Shown in pieces: positions 56,898 through 64,000 of a DNA stretch of 64,000 nt. The stretch lies in NCBI RefSeq assembly GCF_964036595.1, contig NZ_OZ038523.1:1268501-1332500 (forward strand), read 5' to 3'. Origin of the DNA: Tenacibaculum sp. 190524A05c (GTDB lineage: Bacteria > Bacteroidota > Bacteroidia > Flavobacteriales > Flavobacteriaceae). The translations under genes and the position numbers were made by a program. Below the pieces are notes generated by a model. It was not told the origin of the DNA. It was given only the letters and a program-made list of their open reading frames with translations, and made no database searches. The first letter of the stretch is position 1. Each line of letters opens with the position of its first letter.

Positions 56898-57059
56898 ATG
56901 AAAAGAGTAGTATTTATTGCAATTTGTATTGTTGGTTCTTTAGGATTAATTTCTTGCGGGAGCACGGCTCCTTGTGGCTTATCACAAAACACAAAAACTA
57001 AGCAAACTCAACAAAACTATCAACAAAAGATTGTTGTTGCAGATGCAACAGCAGAATAA
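56898..57059 (+). CDS. Small Gln/Thr-rich lipoprotein, 53 residues
   Basis: The ATG at 56898 opens 53 codons. Residues 1-20 are a lipoprotein signal (GSLGLISC, Cys20). The mature part is 34 residues, polar and Gln/Thr/Lys-rich (NTKTKQTQQNYQQK), with a second Cys at residue 26 and no fold I recognise. It begins 24 nt after the binding-protein-like gene and is followed by a clean terminator, which supports it being real. Function is unknown. Confidence 0.75.
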   Translation: MKRVVFIAICIVGSLGLISCGSTAPCGLSQNTKTKQTQQNYQQKIVVADATAE

Positions 57060-57086
57060 GTTGATTGTTCTTTTTTCAAATTCAAT

Positions 57087-57115
57087 AAATCCGCTTTTTT
57101 AGGCGGATTTTTTTG
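57087..57115 (+). terminator. Terminator after the 53-residue lipoprotein gene
   Basis: The stem AAATCCGC / GCGGATTT has a T-rich loop followed by a run of T. It separates the DUF1835-led unit from the following gene. Confidence 0.85.
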
Positions 57116-57129
57116 TTATTTTTAATTCT

Positions 57130-57858
57130 ATGAAAAAATTTGTAAAAATTGTTATTTACGTTACAATTCTTGTAATTTCACTTATACTGAGTGATTTATA
57201 TATCCTTAGAGGTAAATTTTCGCATATTTATCTATTTCCTTTTTCAAACAAACCTATTGCTTCAAAGGAGGTTCAATCAAAGGATTTAGCATTGGAAATT
57301 TTAAAAAAATCTGACAAGTATCTTTTTAATTTCAGAAACAAATCGATAAAGCCATTTTTCGTTTGGACTTATAGAAATGATAAAACCATCTTTGAAGTAA
57401 ACGATTCAGTTCTTAGGTACCATTATAGGTTAATCCCTGATCTTCCTGAGTTCAAAAATAAATATGAATATGGTTTAGATTGTGGGACCGGGGCTGGTTC
57501 ATTTACAATTAATCCATTTGAAAAATTCTCCTCAGAAGTAACACATAACCAAGTTTTAAATCCTTATTACTGGGGAGCTTATCATCAAAACAATAAAAGT
57601 GGAGATACAATTAATGATTTACTATATAACAAACCCTTATTGATTGTGTATCATAGAAAAAATACTTTTAAAGTTTTTGATAGACAAGATATTACTAGTA
57701 AAGACAGTTTAAGAGTTCAACTCTACCTCCCTGTCTTTTCTTTTGATCACAATGAGTTATCCTATATAAAATCCAATTATATTAAACTATCGTATAAAAA
57801 AATTATAGAGAGAATGATAATTGAAGAGAGCGATGTTTTCAAACAAGTTTATGATTAA
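57130..57858 (+). CDS. Hypothetical membrane-anchored protein
   Basis: This 242-residue protein has one N-terminal hydrophobic segment (about 6-26, VIYVTILVISLILSDLYIL) and then a soluble, aromatic-rich extracytoplasmic domain (LDCGTGAGSFTINPF near 117-131, HNQVLNPYYWGAYHQNN). It matches no family I recognise. The single Cys is in the GTGAG patch. It is convergent with pcm, overlapping by 4 nt, and begins only about 15 nt after the preceding terminator, so its promoter may lie within or before that terminator. Confidence 0.6.
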   Translation: MKKFVKIVIYVTILVISLILSDLYILRGKFSHIYLFPFSNKPIASKEVQSKDLALEILKKSDKYLFNFRNKSIKPFFVWTYRNDKTIFEVNDSVLRYHYRLIPDLPEFKNKYEYGLDCGTGAGSFTINPFEKFSSEVTHNQVLNPYYWGAYHQNNKSGDTINDLLYNKPLLIVYHRKNTFKVFDRQDITSKDSLRVQLYLPVFSFDHNELSYIKSNYIKLSYKKIIERMIIEESDVFKQVYD

Positions 57859-58496
57859 TTCCTCTTTTGCAACATAGGAACAAATTTGAAATCACCTAAT
57901 TCGTGTTTTTCAAATTCCTTTGCTGATTTTCTAATAAGCAATGTCATGATTTGAGTTTTGTCTCCCACAGGAATCAATAACTTCCCTCCTACTTTTAACT
58001 GACTTAATAACGGATTCGGAATATATGGAGCACCAGCCGTAACAATAATTTTATCAAATGGAGCCTGATCAGGTAATCCTTTATATCCATCTCCAAAGAT
58101 GAATTTCTTCGGTCTGTATCCTATTTTAGGTAAAAACAAAGAAGTTCGTTTAAATAATTCGTGCTGACGTTCAATAGTATAAACCTCTGCTCGTAACTCT
58201 AATAAAACAGCAGTTTGATAACCAGAGCCTGTTCCAATTTCTAGAACTTTATCTCCCTCCTTTATTTCTAAAACTTCTGATTGAAAAGCTACAGTATAAG
58301 GATGAGAAATAGTTTGATCTGCAGCAATGGGAAAAGCTTTATCTTGATATGCATGATCCTCAAAACTACTATCTATAAATAGATGTCTTGGAATTTTCCG
58401 CACTGCATTTAAAACTTTTTCATCTGTAATTCCCTTTCCAGATAAAACGTTAGCCAATTGATTTCTAAGCCCTTGATGTTTGGTAGTATCTCTCAA
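57855..58496 (-). CDS. pcm: Protein-L-isoaspartate O-methyltransferase
   Basis: This 213-residue repair enzyme methylates isoaspartyl residues in damaged proteins. The SAM site VLEIGTGSGYQTAVLLEL is at about 84-101. FGDGYKGLPDQAPFDKIIVTAGAPYIP is the conserved later block. The likely start is TTG at 58496 (protein MRDTTKHQGLRNQL...), because the family N-terminus is in frame and no suitable ATG exists upstream before a stop. It overlaps the hypothetical gene at its 3' end. Confidence 0.92.
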   Translation of the reverse strand: MRDTTKHQGLRNQLANVLSGKGITDEKVLNAVRKIPRHLFIDSSFEDHAYQDKAFPIAADQTISHPYTVAFQSEVLEIKEGDKVLEIGTGSGYQTAVLLELRAEVYTIERQHELFKRTSLFLPKIGYRPKKFIFGDGYKGLPDQAPFDKIIVTAGAPYIPNPLLSQLKVGGKLLIPVGDKTQIMTLLIRKSAKEFEKHELGDFKFVPMLQKRN

Positions 58497-58559
58497 AAAA
58501 AGTTGAATTTTGGGATTTTAAAAGTAGTAATTATTCACTAAAAAAAATCTATAAAAGTG

Positions 58560-58567
58560 TATCTTTG
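58560..58567 (+). promoter_or_regulatory. -7 box for the Gfo/Idh/MocA oxidoreductase gene
   Basis: TATCTTTG matches TAnnTTTG, 48 nt before the ATG at 58616. No TTG is seen upstream at normal spacing. Confidence 0.4.
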
Positions 58568-58615
58568 TTAGCGCTGATTTGAAAAAATTAGCAATCATTT
58601 AAAACTTAATTACAT

Positions 58616-59581
58616 ATGCTAAAAGCCGGAGTTTTAGGAGCGGGTCATTTAGGAAAAATCCATCTTCGTTTATTACAAGAATCAGACAAGTATGAATTGG
58701 TAGGGTTTTACGATCCAAATGAAGATTATGCTCAAAAAGTAGCTCAAGAATTCGGATATCATTTATTTGAATCTATTGATAGCTTAATTGAAGCTGTTGA
58801 TGTTGTTGACATTGTTACTCCGACATTATCTCATTTTGATTGTGCTAAAAAGGCTATAGAAAAAGGGAAGCATATTTTTATTGAAAAACCAATCACTAAT
58901 ACGTTACAGGAAGCTGAAGCAATTAAAACTCTAGCAAGTCAAAACCATGTTCGTGGTCAGGTTGGTCATGTTGAACGATTCAATCCAGCATTTACAGCGG
59001 TAAAAGACATTATTGACACACCAATGTTTATTGAAACGCATCGTTTAGCTGAATTTAATCCAAGAGGTACAGATGTGCCTGTTGTATTGGATTTAATGAT
59101 TCACGATATTGATATTATTCTTTCTGTTGTAAAGTCAAAAGTGAAAAATATCTCAGCTAGTGGTGTATCGGTTATCTCAGAAACTCCAGACATTGCTAAT
59201 GCAAGAATTGAGTTTGAAAATGGATGCGTAGCAAATTTAACTTCAAGTAGAATTTCTATGAAGAACATGAGAAAAACACGCTTCTTCCAAAAAGACGCAT
59301 ATATTTCTGTTGATTTTCTTGAGAAGAAATCTGAAGTAGTGAAAATGAAAGATGCTCCAGAAACTCCAGATGATTTTGCAATGATCCTACAAAATGCAGA
59401 AGGAGTAAAAAAACAGATATACTTTGAAAATCCTAAAATAGAACAAAACAATGCAATTTTAGATGAATTAAATTCATTTGCAGATGCAATTCATCAAAAT
59501 ATTACTCCTGTAGTTTCTTTAACTCAAGGAACAGAAGCTCTACGAGTAGCACAAAAAATAATTGATTGTTTTTCTAAATAA
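58616..59581 (+). CDS. Gfo/Idh/MocA-family oxidoreductase
   Basis: This 321-residue NAD(P)-dependent enzyme has the Rossmann motif VLGAGHLGKIHLRLL at residues 5-19 and the family signature GKHIFIEKPITNTLQEA at about 85-101. The C-terminal half is the substrate domain with DLMIHDIDIILS (catalytic His) near 160. It probably oxidises or reduces a sugar or a related molecule; substrate is unknown. It precedes the hydroxyacyl-CoA dehydrogenase by 23 nt and is likely co-transcribed. Confidence 0.87.
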   Translation: MLKAGVLGAGHLGKIHLRLLQESDKYELVGFYDPNEDYAQKVAQEFGYHLFESIDSLIEAVDVVDIVTPTLSHFDCAKKAIEKGKHIFIEKPITNTLQEAEAIKTLASQNHVRGQVGHVERFNPAFTAVKDIIDTPMFIETHRLAEFNPRGTDVPVVLDLMIHDIDIILSVVKSKVKNISASGVSVISETPDIANARIEFENGCVANLTSSRISMKNMRKTRFFQKDAYISVDFLEKKSEVVKMKDAPETPDDFAMILQNAEGVKKQIYFENPKIEQNNAILDELNSFADAIHQNITPVVSLTQGTEALRVAQKIIDCFSK

Positions 59582-59604
59582 CACATAACTAAAATTTAAT
59601 TTTC

Positions 59605-60492
59605 ATGAAGAATATTGCAGTAATTGGTGCAGGAACAATGGGAAACGGAATTGCCCATACATTTGCTCAATTTGGATTTAATGTACAGTTAATTGATATT
59701 TCTCAAGCGGCTTTAGATAAAGGTGTAGCTACTATTTCTAAAAACTTAGATAGAATGGTTGCTAAAGAAAAAATATCTGAAGACGACAAAACCAATACAT
59801 TAAACAACATTACAACATATACTAGTATTAAAGACGGTGTTCAATATGCTAGTTTAGTAGTTGAAGCTGCTACTGAAAATATAGACTTAAAGCTTAAAAT
59901 TTTTAAAGAGTTGGATGAGGTTTGTCCAGAAGATACAATTTTGGCAACAAATACATCTTCTATCTCTATTACTCAGATTGCTGCAGTTACTTCAAGACCT
60001 GAAAAGGTTATAGGAATGCACTTTATGAATCCTGTGCCAATTATGAAATTAGTTGAAATTATTAGAGGTTATAATACTTCTGATGAGGTTAACGATTTTA
60101 TTGTTGACTTAACAACCCAAATCAAAAAAGTTCCTGTTGAAGTTAACGATTACCCAGGATTTGTTGCTAATAGAATTTTAATGCCAATGATTAATGAGTC
60201 TATCGAGACCTTATATAATGGTGTTGCTGGTGTTAAAGAAATCGACACCGTAATGAAATTAGGAATGGCTCATCCTATGGGACCATTACAATTAGCAGAT
60301 TTTATTGGTTTAGATGTTTGTTTATCTATTCTTAATGTAATGTATGAAGGATTTAAAAATCCTAAGTATGCTCCTTGTCCACTACTAGTAAATATGGTAA
60401 CTGCTGGAAAGTTAGGAGTAAAATCTGGAGAAGGATTCTATGATTATTCAGAAAGTAGAAAAGCTGAAAACGTAGCAAAAATGTTTAGCTAA
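59605..60492 (+). CDS. 3-hydroxyacyl-CoA (3-hydroxybutyryl-CoA) dehydrogenase
   Basis: This 295-residue enzyme oxidises 3-hydroxyacyl-CoA with NAD+. The dinucleotide motif is VIGAGTMGNGIAHTFA (residues 5-20). The catalytic His-Glu pair is seen in GMHFMNPVPIMKLVEII (about 138-154). VNDYPGFVANRILMPMINE and HPMGPLQLADFIGLD complete the family pattern. Size fits single-domain short-chain enzymes such as Hbd. A terminator follows. Confidence 0.9.
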   Translation: MKNIAVIGAGTMGNGIAHTFAQFGFNVQLIDISQAALDKGVATISKNLDRMVAKEKISEDDKTNTLNNITTYTSIKDGVQYASLVVEAATENIDLKLKIFKELDEVCPEDTILATNTSSISITQIAAVTSRPEKVIGMHFMNPVPIMKLVEIIRGYNTSDEVNDFIVDLTTQIKKVPVEVNDYPGFVANRILMPMINESIETLYNGVAGVKEIDTVMKLGMAHPMGPLQLADFIGLDVCLSILNVMYEGFKNPKYAPCPLLVNMVTAGKLGVKSGEGFYDYSESRKAENVAKMFS

Positions 60493-60518
60493 TACTTTTC
60501 AACTTTATATATAGACAA

Positions 60519-60550
60519 AAAAAAAGGAACTCATTTGAGTTCTTTTTTTA
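60519..60550 (+). terminator. Bidirectional terminator between the dehydrogenase gene and the 40-codon ORF
   Basis: GGAACTCA / TGAGTTC(T) pairs across a short loop, flanked by nine A upstream and eight T downstream, so it works on both strands. Confidence 0.85.
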
Positions 60551-60551
60551 A

Positions 60552-60632
60552 TTGGGGATTATATTTGTTTAGTTCCTATAAGTGTGATTTAAGGGGAAAC
60601 ACTTGAGAATTTCGGGGAACTAAGGGGGAATG
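60552..60632 (-). other. C-rich structured 3' region of the 40-codon ORF transcript
   Basis: On the minus strand this region forms a nested hairpin. The outer stem is TTAGTTCC/GGAACTAA (60569-60576 with 60616-60623, 8 bp) and the inner stem AAGTGT/ACACTT (60580-60585 with 60599-60604, 6 bp). The transcript has C-runs at 60624-60628 (5 C), 60614-60617, 60593-60596 (in the apical loop) and 60554-60557. It runs into the terminator at 60519. Unpaired C-runs in a terminator-ended RNA resemble regulatory-RNA seed sites (inference). Confidence 0.4.
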
Positions 60633-60755
60633 TTATTTATGGAAAGGGCTTCTATTATTCTTTACGTAAACTGGTACCTTTTCTACTTTTAATCCTGAAT
60701 TTGCTAATCCGAATAAAGCTTTTACTAACTGGTTTAAAGATTCTAAAATATTCAT
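60633..60755 (-). CDS. Small ORF, 40 residues
   Basis: The ATG at 60755 encodes MNILESLNQLVKALFGLANS followed by GLKVEKVPVYVKNNRSPFHK. The first half would be an amphipathic helix; the end is basic. There is no signal peptide. It matches nothing I know. Support is indirect: it has its own terminator, a structured 3' region, and the same AACCCC plus 17 nt spacing before ATG as the T9SS gene at 63529. Confidence 0.45.
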   Translation of the reverse strand: MNILESLNQLVKALFGLANSGLKVEKVPVYVKNNRSPFHK

Positions 60756-60937
60756 ATTAAAAGTTTTTTTTAGGGGTTAATACTTTTGTTTCACACTGCT
60801 AAATTACAACAGACTTACTCTTTAAATTTTAATTTTTAGACTTGTAGTAGTCGTTTGGTCGACAAATGGTATTAATTTATCGATAAGTAAAAATAAATCA
60901 TCAATTCAAAGAGCAAGCTGAATAATTTCAACACTTT

Positions 60938-63529
60938 TTACTTAAGAATAAGCTTTCCTTTCCACTCACTATTCCCTGAGTATATTTTAAAGAAATACAT
61001 TCCCGAAGCCAAGTTATTTCTATTAAATACGATGGTATTGTTACCTGAATTAGAGTTATATTCCTCTTGATGAACTCTTTTACCAAATACATTGTACACT
61101 TCAAAATTGAATTTACTTGTGATATCAGTAGTAAAAGATAATCTTGTTGAATTTACTACAGGGTTTGGACTTACTTTAACTATATTTTCATTCGTTATAT
61201 CATCTACAGATAATGCAGCTCCTTTTGTGAACTTAATATCTGCGATCTCAAGAGCTTTATTCTCTGTCAAGCCAGTTTCAGATACTAGTGTAAAGAATAA
61301 TGTTTTAACATCATTTAAATCCGTACTGCCATTTGAACTACTATTTGACTGTAATTCATCAAGAGATAATTGATAGTCTTTATTGTTCTCAGTTAAATCC
61401 ACCATTACATAAGGTTGGTTTTCCCAAGATGACACGCTCTCTCTTACAAAAGTTAATTTTAATTTTCCTGTTCCCTTAGCTGTAAACGATAATGTCTTAT
61501 AATCTGTTAAATCAACTTTCTCAAATCTTGGTGTAAGAGACCTATATATTGATACATCTTGACTAGTTAAAAATCCTGCGACAATATTACGTTCAACTCC
61601 GTACTCTTCATCTGAAACAGACATTGTACCTTGTTCTACTTTAAAATCACTTACAAAAGACTCTGAACTATAATCAACTCCCCAAGTTCCATCAGATAAG
61701 AATAAATCATCAGGAGTGGTATCATATTCATTTGATAATCTAAAACCAAAGTCATATAAGTTTTGCGTATCTAATGTTATTTGATTTAATGAGTTTTCTA
61801 AATCTATATCAAATTTTAAGCTTTCACTCTCTGAAGTTTCTGTTGCTCTTTTATATCCGTCAATAGATATTTTTGTTGCTCCTATTGTGCTCACCACTTC
61901 CATATCAATCTTACCATTATTATAGGCAGCCTTTCTTATAAAAACTGGTGGAGCTTCAGAACTCACATAAGAAGTAATTTCTTTTTGAACACCAATAAGG
62001 TTTATTACTTCAGAAGAAAGTTTATATAAATCATCGATAGTACTCGCCCAAATTTGGAAATTATAAAATCCTTTATCAGAATACTTATCTAAATTCCAGT
62101 GAGACTCAACAACAAACGAAGAATTATCATCTGATTCAGCTACTGCAAAACTTGCAACATACTCAATTCCTCCGTCAGGTCTCTTAACAATTGATTTTAT
62201 AAATATCTCATCGTTAATTTCCATATTAGATACCGATAATAATTCAGAACCGCTAAAACGATCACAAATATGCTTTGTATGTTCATATACTGATTCCTCA
62301 GTCTCTAAAATCAAAATAGTCCCTACTCCTTCATTATTACTAGTTATGTAATCCACAGATAAAACGTCTACCGCATTGGTAATATCGGCTAAGTCTCCAG
62401 GAGAACTCTCTACAACATTAGTATTTTGGATGATATCCATTGGAACAAAATCCCAAAGTGTAACCGCACTACTTGACTTCTTACCATAGTTAGCGTTTTT
62501 GAATACTCTTTTAGCTGTGCTTAAATCAAACTTATAATTTGCTTTTACTCTATTTAAATTTCTTTGATTTATTTGTTGTGATAAACGATTATTACTTTCT
62601 AATCCTCCGTCATTACCCGATGAAGTTCTTGATCTTTCTGGACACGCTGCAACCCCAGAGCATGAAGGATCATCACAATCTACTAAGCCATCACCATCAT
62701 CATCAATACCATTTGTACAATCTTCTTGCGGTACTGGTGCTGTTGGACATCTCGCTCCATCATTCTGTGAACTTGATGGTCCGTATGCAAAAAGATTCGA
62801 AACCATATCTGCGCTACTTGCAACATTCTGTACAGCATATACTACATATACGGTTCCTGTTTGATTAGCTGAGATGTAAAAATTCCCATCTACATCAAAA
62901 TAAACTGCTCCATAAGTATAATTTAAACCAGCAAGAATTGGAACTTCACCTAGAGTAGTTACATTTCCTGTATCTGGATCAATTTTATACAAAACGTTTG
63001 AATGCTTTTCAACTGTATACAACATATTATCTACTGAATTAAAAGCCCAATCGTGATTTGTTATGGCTTGAGACAAACTCATAGATCCGATGTTAGTTAA
63101 ATAATTCGGAGAAGCTGGATCTAAATCTATTTTATATAACGACGAACTTCCATTTTTCAAAAAGTAAATTCCATCTTGGTTTACATCTCCAACGTAAGAA
63201 TATGGAGCATTCGCAAGTGTATAAGTTGTCATTTCATAATTGTTCCCTATTCTAACAATAGAATTTCCAGGAGACTTTAACGATCCCCAGATATATCCAT
63301 CTTTTGGGTTATATCCTACACCATTAATTACTGAAGGGGTTAAATCAATCCCATCTAAAAGTGCATTACCAGAAGCTAAGTTCTGTGCATATACATCGTT
63401 GGCTTGAAATAAATAGGCTTCAGTTACACAATTAAACGGCTGAGTAGTTTGAGAAACTAATACTTGACAATAAAAACTTATTAATATTATAAATAAGGAT
63501 TTTTTGATTTGAGGATAATTTTTTTTCAT
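60938..63529 (-). CDS. Large T9SS type A cargo protein with DUF6923-like propeller and Ca-binding-like linker
   Basis: This 863-residue secreted protein has a signal peptide (1-27). Its N-terminal part (about 30-265) is a repeated YWTN/Kelch-like DUF6923-type beta-propeller (GVGYNPKDGYIWGSL, DVNQDGIYFLK, TVEKHSNVLYKIDPDTGNVT). A short linker at about 272-295 (CTNGIDDDGDGLVDCDDP) has Asp-rich MopE-type calcium-binding form. A beta-rich middle and a possible carbohydrate-binding-like part (about 640-770) follow. The last 80 residues (VSPNPVVNSTRLSF ... NLASGMYFFKIYSG) are a type A T9SS sorting domain. An 8-bp tandem repeat and CCCC lie just before the ATG. Confidence 0.87.
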   Translation of the reverse strand: MKKNYPQIKKSLFIILISFYCQVLVSQTTQPFNCVTEAYLFQANDVYAQNLASGNALLDGIDLTPSVINGVGYNPKDGYIWGSLKSPGNSIVRIGNNYEMTTYTLANAPYSYVGDVNQDGIYFLKNGSSSLYKIDLDPASPNYLTNIGSMSLSQAITNHDWAFNSVDNMLYTVEKHSNVLYKIDPDTGNVTTLGEVPILAGLNYTYGAVYFDVDGNFYISANQTGTVYVVYAVQNVASSADMVSNLFAYGPSSSQNDGARCPTAPVPQEDCTNGIDDDGDGLVDCDDPSCSGVAACPERSRTSSGNDGGLESNNRLSQQINQRNLNRVKANYKFDLSTAKRVFKNANYGKKSSSAVTLWDFVPMDIIQNTNVVESSPGDLADITNAVDVLSVDYITSNNEGVGTILILETEESVYEHTKHICDRFSGSELLSVSNMEINDEIFIKSIVKRPDGGIEYVASFAVAESDDNSSFVVESHWNLDKYSDKGFYNFQIWASTIDDLYKLSSEVINLIGVQKEITSYVSSEAPPVFIRKAAYNNGKIDMEVVSTIGATKISIDGYKRATETSESESLKFDIDLENSLNQITLDTQNLYDFGFRLSNEYDTTPDDLFLSDGTWGVDYSSESFVSDFKVEQGTMSVSDEEYGVERNIVAGFLTSQDVSIYRSLTPRFEKVDLTDYKTLSFTAKGTGKLKLTFVRESVSSWENQPYVMVDLTENNKDYQLSLDELQSNSSSNGSTDLNDVKTLFFTLVSETGLTENKALEIADIKFTKGAALSVDDITNENIVKVSPNPVVNSTRLSFTTDITSKFNFEVYNVFGKRVHQEEYNSNSGNNTIVFNRNNLASGMYFFKIYSGNSEWKGKLILK

Positions 63530-63545
63530 GGTAATATGGTAATAT
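63530..63545 (-). repeat. 8-bp tandem repeat directly before the T9SS gene start
   Basis: GGTAATAT is repeated twice (63530-63537 and 63538-63545) right next to the ATG; on the minus strand this is ATATTACC twice. Copy number could vary by slippage and would change the distance from the CCCC run to the start. Confidence 0.6.
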
Positions 63546-63667
63546 CGGGGTTAATAATAATGTTATCAGCAATTTACGATTAAGAACCCTAAAAATCACA
63601 GGAAAAATACCGTTTTGCACTTAAGTATTGCTAAAAAAACATTTTCGTATGCTGAATGACATAAAAA

Positions 63668-63697
63668 AAGAAAAGGCACCTCAATGAGATGCCTTTA
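63668..63697 (-). terminator. Terminator of the RND adaptor gene at the right edge
   Basis: AAAGGCA and TGCCTTT pair with one mismatch in a longer stem, followed on the minus strand by a T-rich tail. It lies about 25 nt after the stop at 63720. Confidence 0.7.
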
Positions 63698-63719
63698 TAT
63701 CTTATTAAACCGTAGTTTA

Positions 63720-64000
63720 TTATTCTTCGTCCTTATCTTTTTCCTTCTTAGATGCTTTATTCCAAATTTTGATTTCATCACTAGAAGAAATACCCGATTT
63801 TACCTCAATATTTACACCATCAGAAATACCTAACTCTAACTCTTTCTTTTCAAAAGAATCTTCTCCTGTTTTAATTTCTACGTAAGGCTTTTCAGTTTTC
63901 TTGTCAAAACGTAATAATGCTTCCTTGATAGCTAATACACTGTCCTTTTTCTCTAATACAATGTCAGCATTTGCAGAATAACCTGCTCTAATGAAATAAT
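63720..64000 (-). CDS. RND efflux membrane-fusion protein (HlyD/MacA-type), C-terminal part
   Basis: This frame is open from the right edge for 93 codons to TAA at 63720. The visible end contains IRAGYSANADIVLEKKDSVL, then AIKEALLRFDKKTEKPYVEI, matching the membrane-proximal beta domain of MacA/HlyD-type adaptors. The acidic/basic tail KKEKDKDEE closes it. Its N-terminus, pump and regulator lie outside the window. It is a second adaptor system besides the MarR-controlled one. Confidence 0.8.
   Translation of the reverse strand, partial: YFIRAGYSANADIVLEKKDSVLAIKEALLRFDKKTEKPYVEIKTGEDSFEKKELELGISDGVNIEVKSGISSSDEIKIWNKASKKEKDKDEE

Noticed and set aside
60552..60630. G-quadruplex on the plus strand from the four G-runs
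   Set aside because: The runs are up to 35 nt apart, too far for a normal quadruplex; the minus-strand hairpin explains the region better.
62620..62660. PERSR-type coding trace of a dispersed repeat inside the 863-residue cargo gene
   Set aside because: The peptide CPERSRTSS resembles translations of a common repeat, but the DNA does not match it and the frame is continuous.

Overview
The window is about 64 kb of AT-rich chromosome, roughly one third G+C by eye. It comes from a member of the Bacteroidota, almost certainly a marine Flavobacteriaceae and possibly a Tenacibaculum/Polaribacter-type genome (genus is inference). The reasons are type IX secretion (T9SS) parts and cargo (PorQ, PorP/SprF, type A and type B sorting domains, an SprB-like adhesin), flavobacterial family proteins (DUF6452, DUF6048, DUF6768, the CCC-motif membrane protein), weak Shine-Dalgarno signals, and promoters of the Bacteroidota form TTG-N19-TAnnTTTG (clear at pyrR, pyrG and rpmH). 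Most genes are core or housekeeping. I see no rRNA, tRNA, CRISPR array, prophage, integrase or insertion sequence, and no gene-free stretch longer than about 220 bases.

Layout. 1-7.6 kb (minus strand) is a surface-adhesin operon: a type B T9SS cargo protein, a PorP/SprF protein fused to SPOR-like modules, and a giant SprB-like adhesin running off the left edge. 7.7-11 kb holds porQ, cmk and a GT22-like glycosyltransferase. 11-12.7 kb has rluD and a PASTA protein on the minus strand. 12.8-18.2 kb is a plus-strand run of ddl, coaD, a MORN/TonB-C protein, an M14 peptidase, a MORN lipoprotein and a methyltransferase. A SulP transporter lies at 18.2-19.9 kb. 20-23.1 kb is pyrR-pyrB, a STAS-like protein, a sorting-domain-only T9SS protein and rnz. 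An outer-membrane receptor follows at 23.2-25.6 kb. 25.7-31.8 kb is a MarR-controlled RND efflux operon with a visible operator. 32-37 kb holds carB, rpmH and pyrG, so pyrimidine synthesis genes recur (pyrR, pyrB, carB, pyrG) without forming one operon. 37-44.3 kb contains a LolC/FtsX-like permease, a NamZ-like (DUF1343) lipoprotein, a cysteine synthase, an S9 peptidase, and a YbaB-led group of small genes. A large SF1 helicase is at 44.5-47.5 kb and rocD at 47.6-48.8 kb. An ECF sigma factor with its DUF6768 partner is at 49-49.9 kb. 50-57.9 kb holds an RNA methyltransferase, DUF6452/DUF6048 proteins, a 2OG-Fe(II) oxygenase, an eIF1 homologue, and a tight DUF1835/nucleoside phosphorylase/NMT1-like trio. 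57.9-60.5 kb has pcm, a Gfo/Idh/MocA oxidoreductase and a 3-hydroxyacyl-CoA dehydrogenase. A 40-codon ORF with a C-rich structured 3' region follows, then a large type A T9SS cargo protein and, at the right edge, the end of an RND membrane-fusion protein.

The most unusual pattern is not a gene. All four T9SS cargo genes whose starts lie here, plus the 40-codon ORF, carry a sense-strand CCCC run 4-17 nt before the start codon, and I found this at none of roughly 40 other starts checked. The 40-codon ORF transcript also has four more C-runs in a hairpin-forming 3' region before a terminator. Together these suggest a possible post-transcriptional control circuit for secreted surface proteins (inference).
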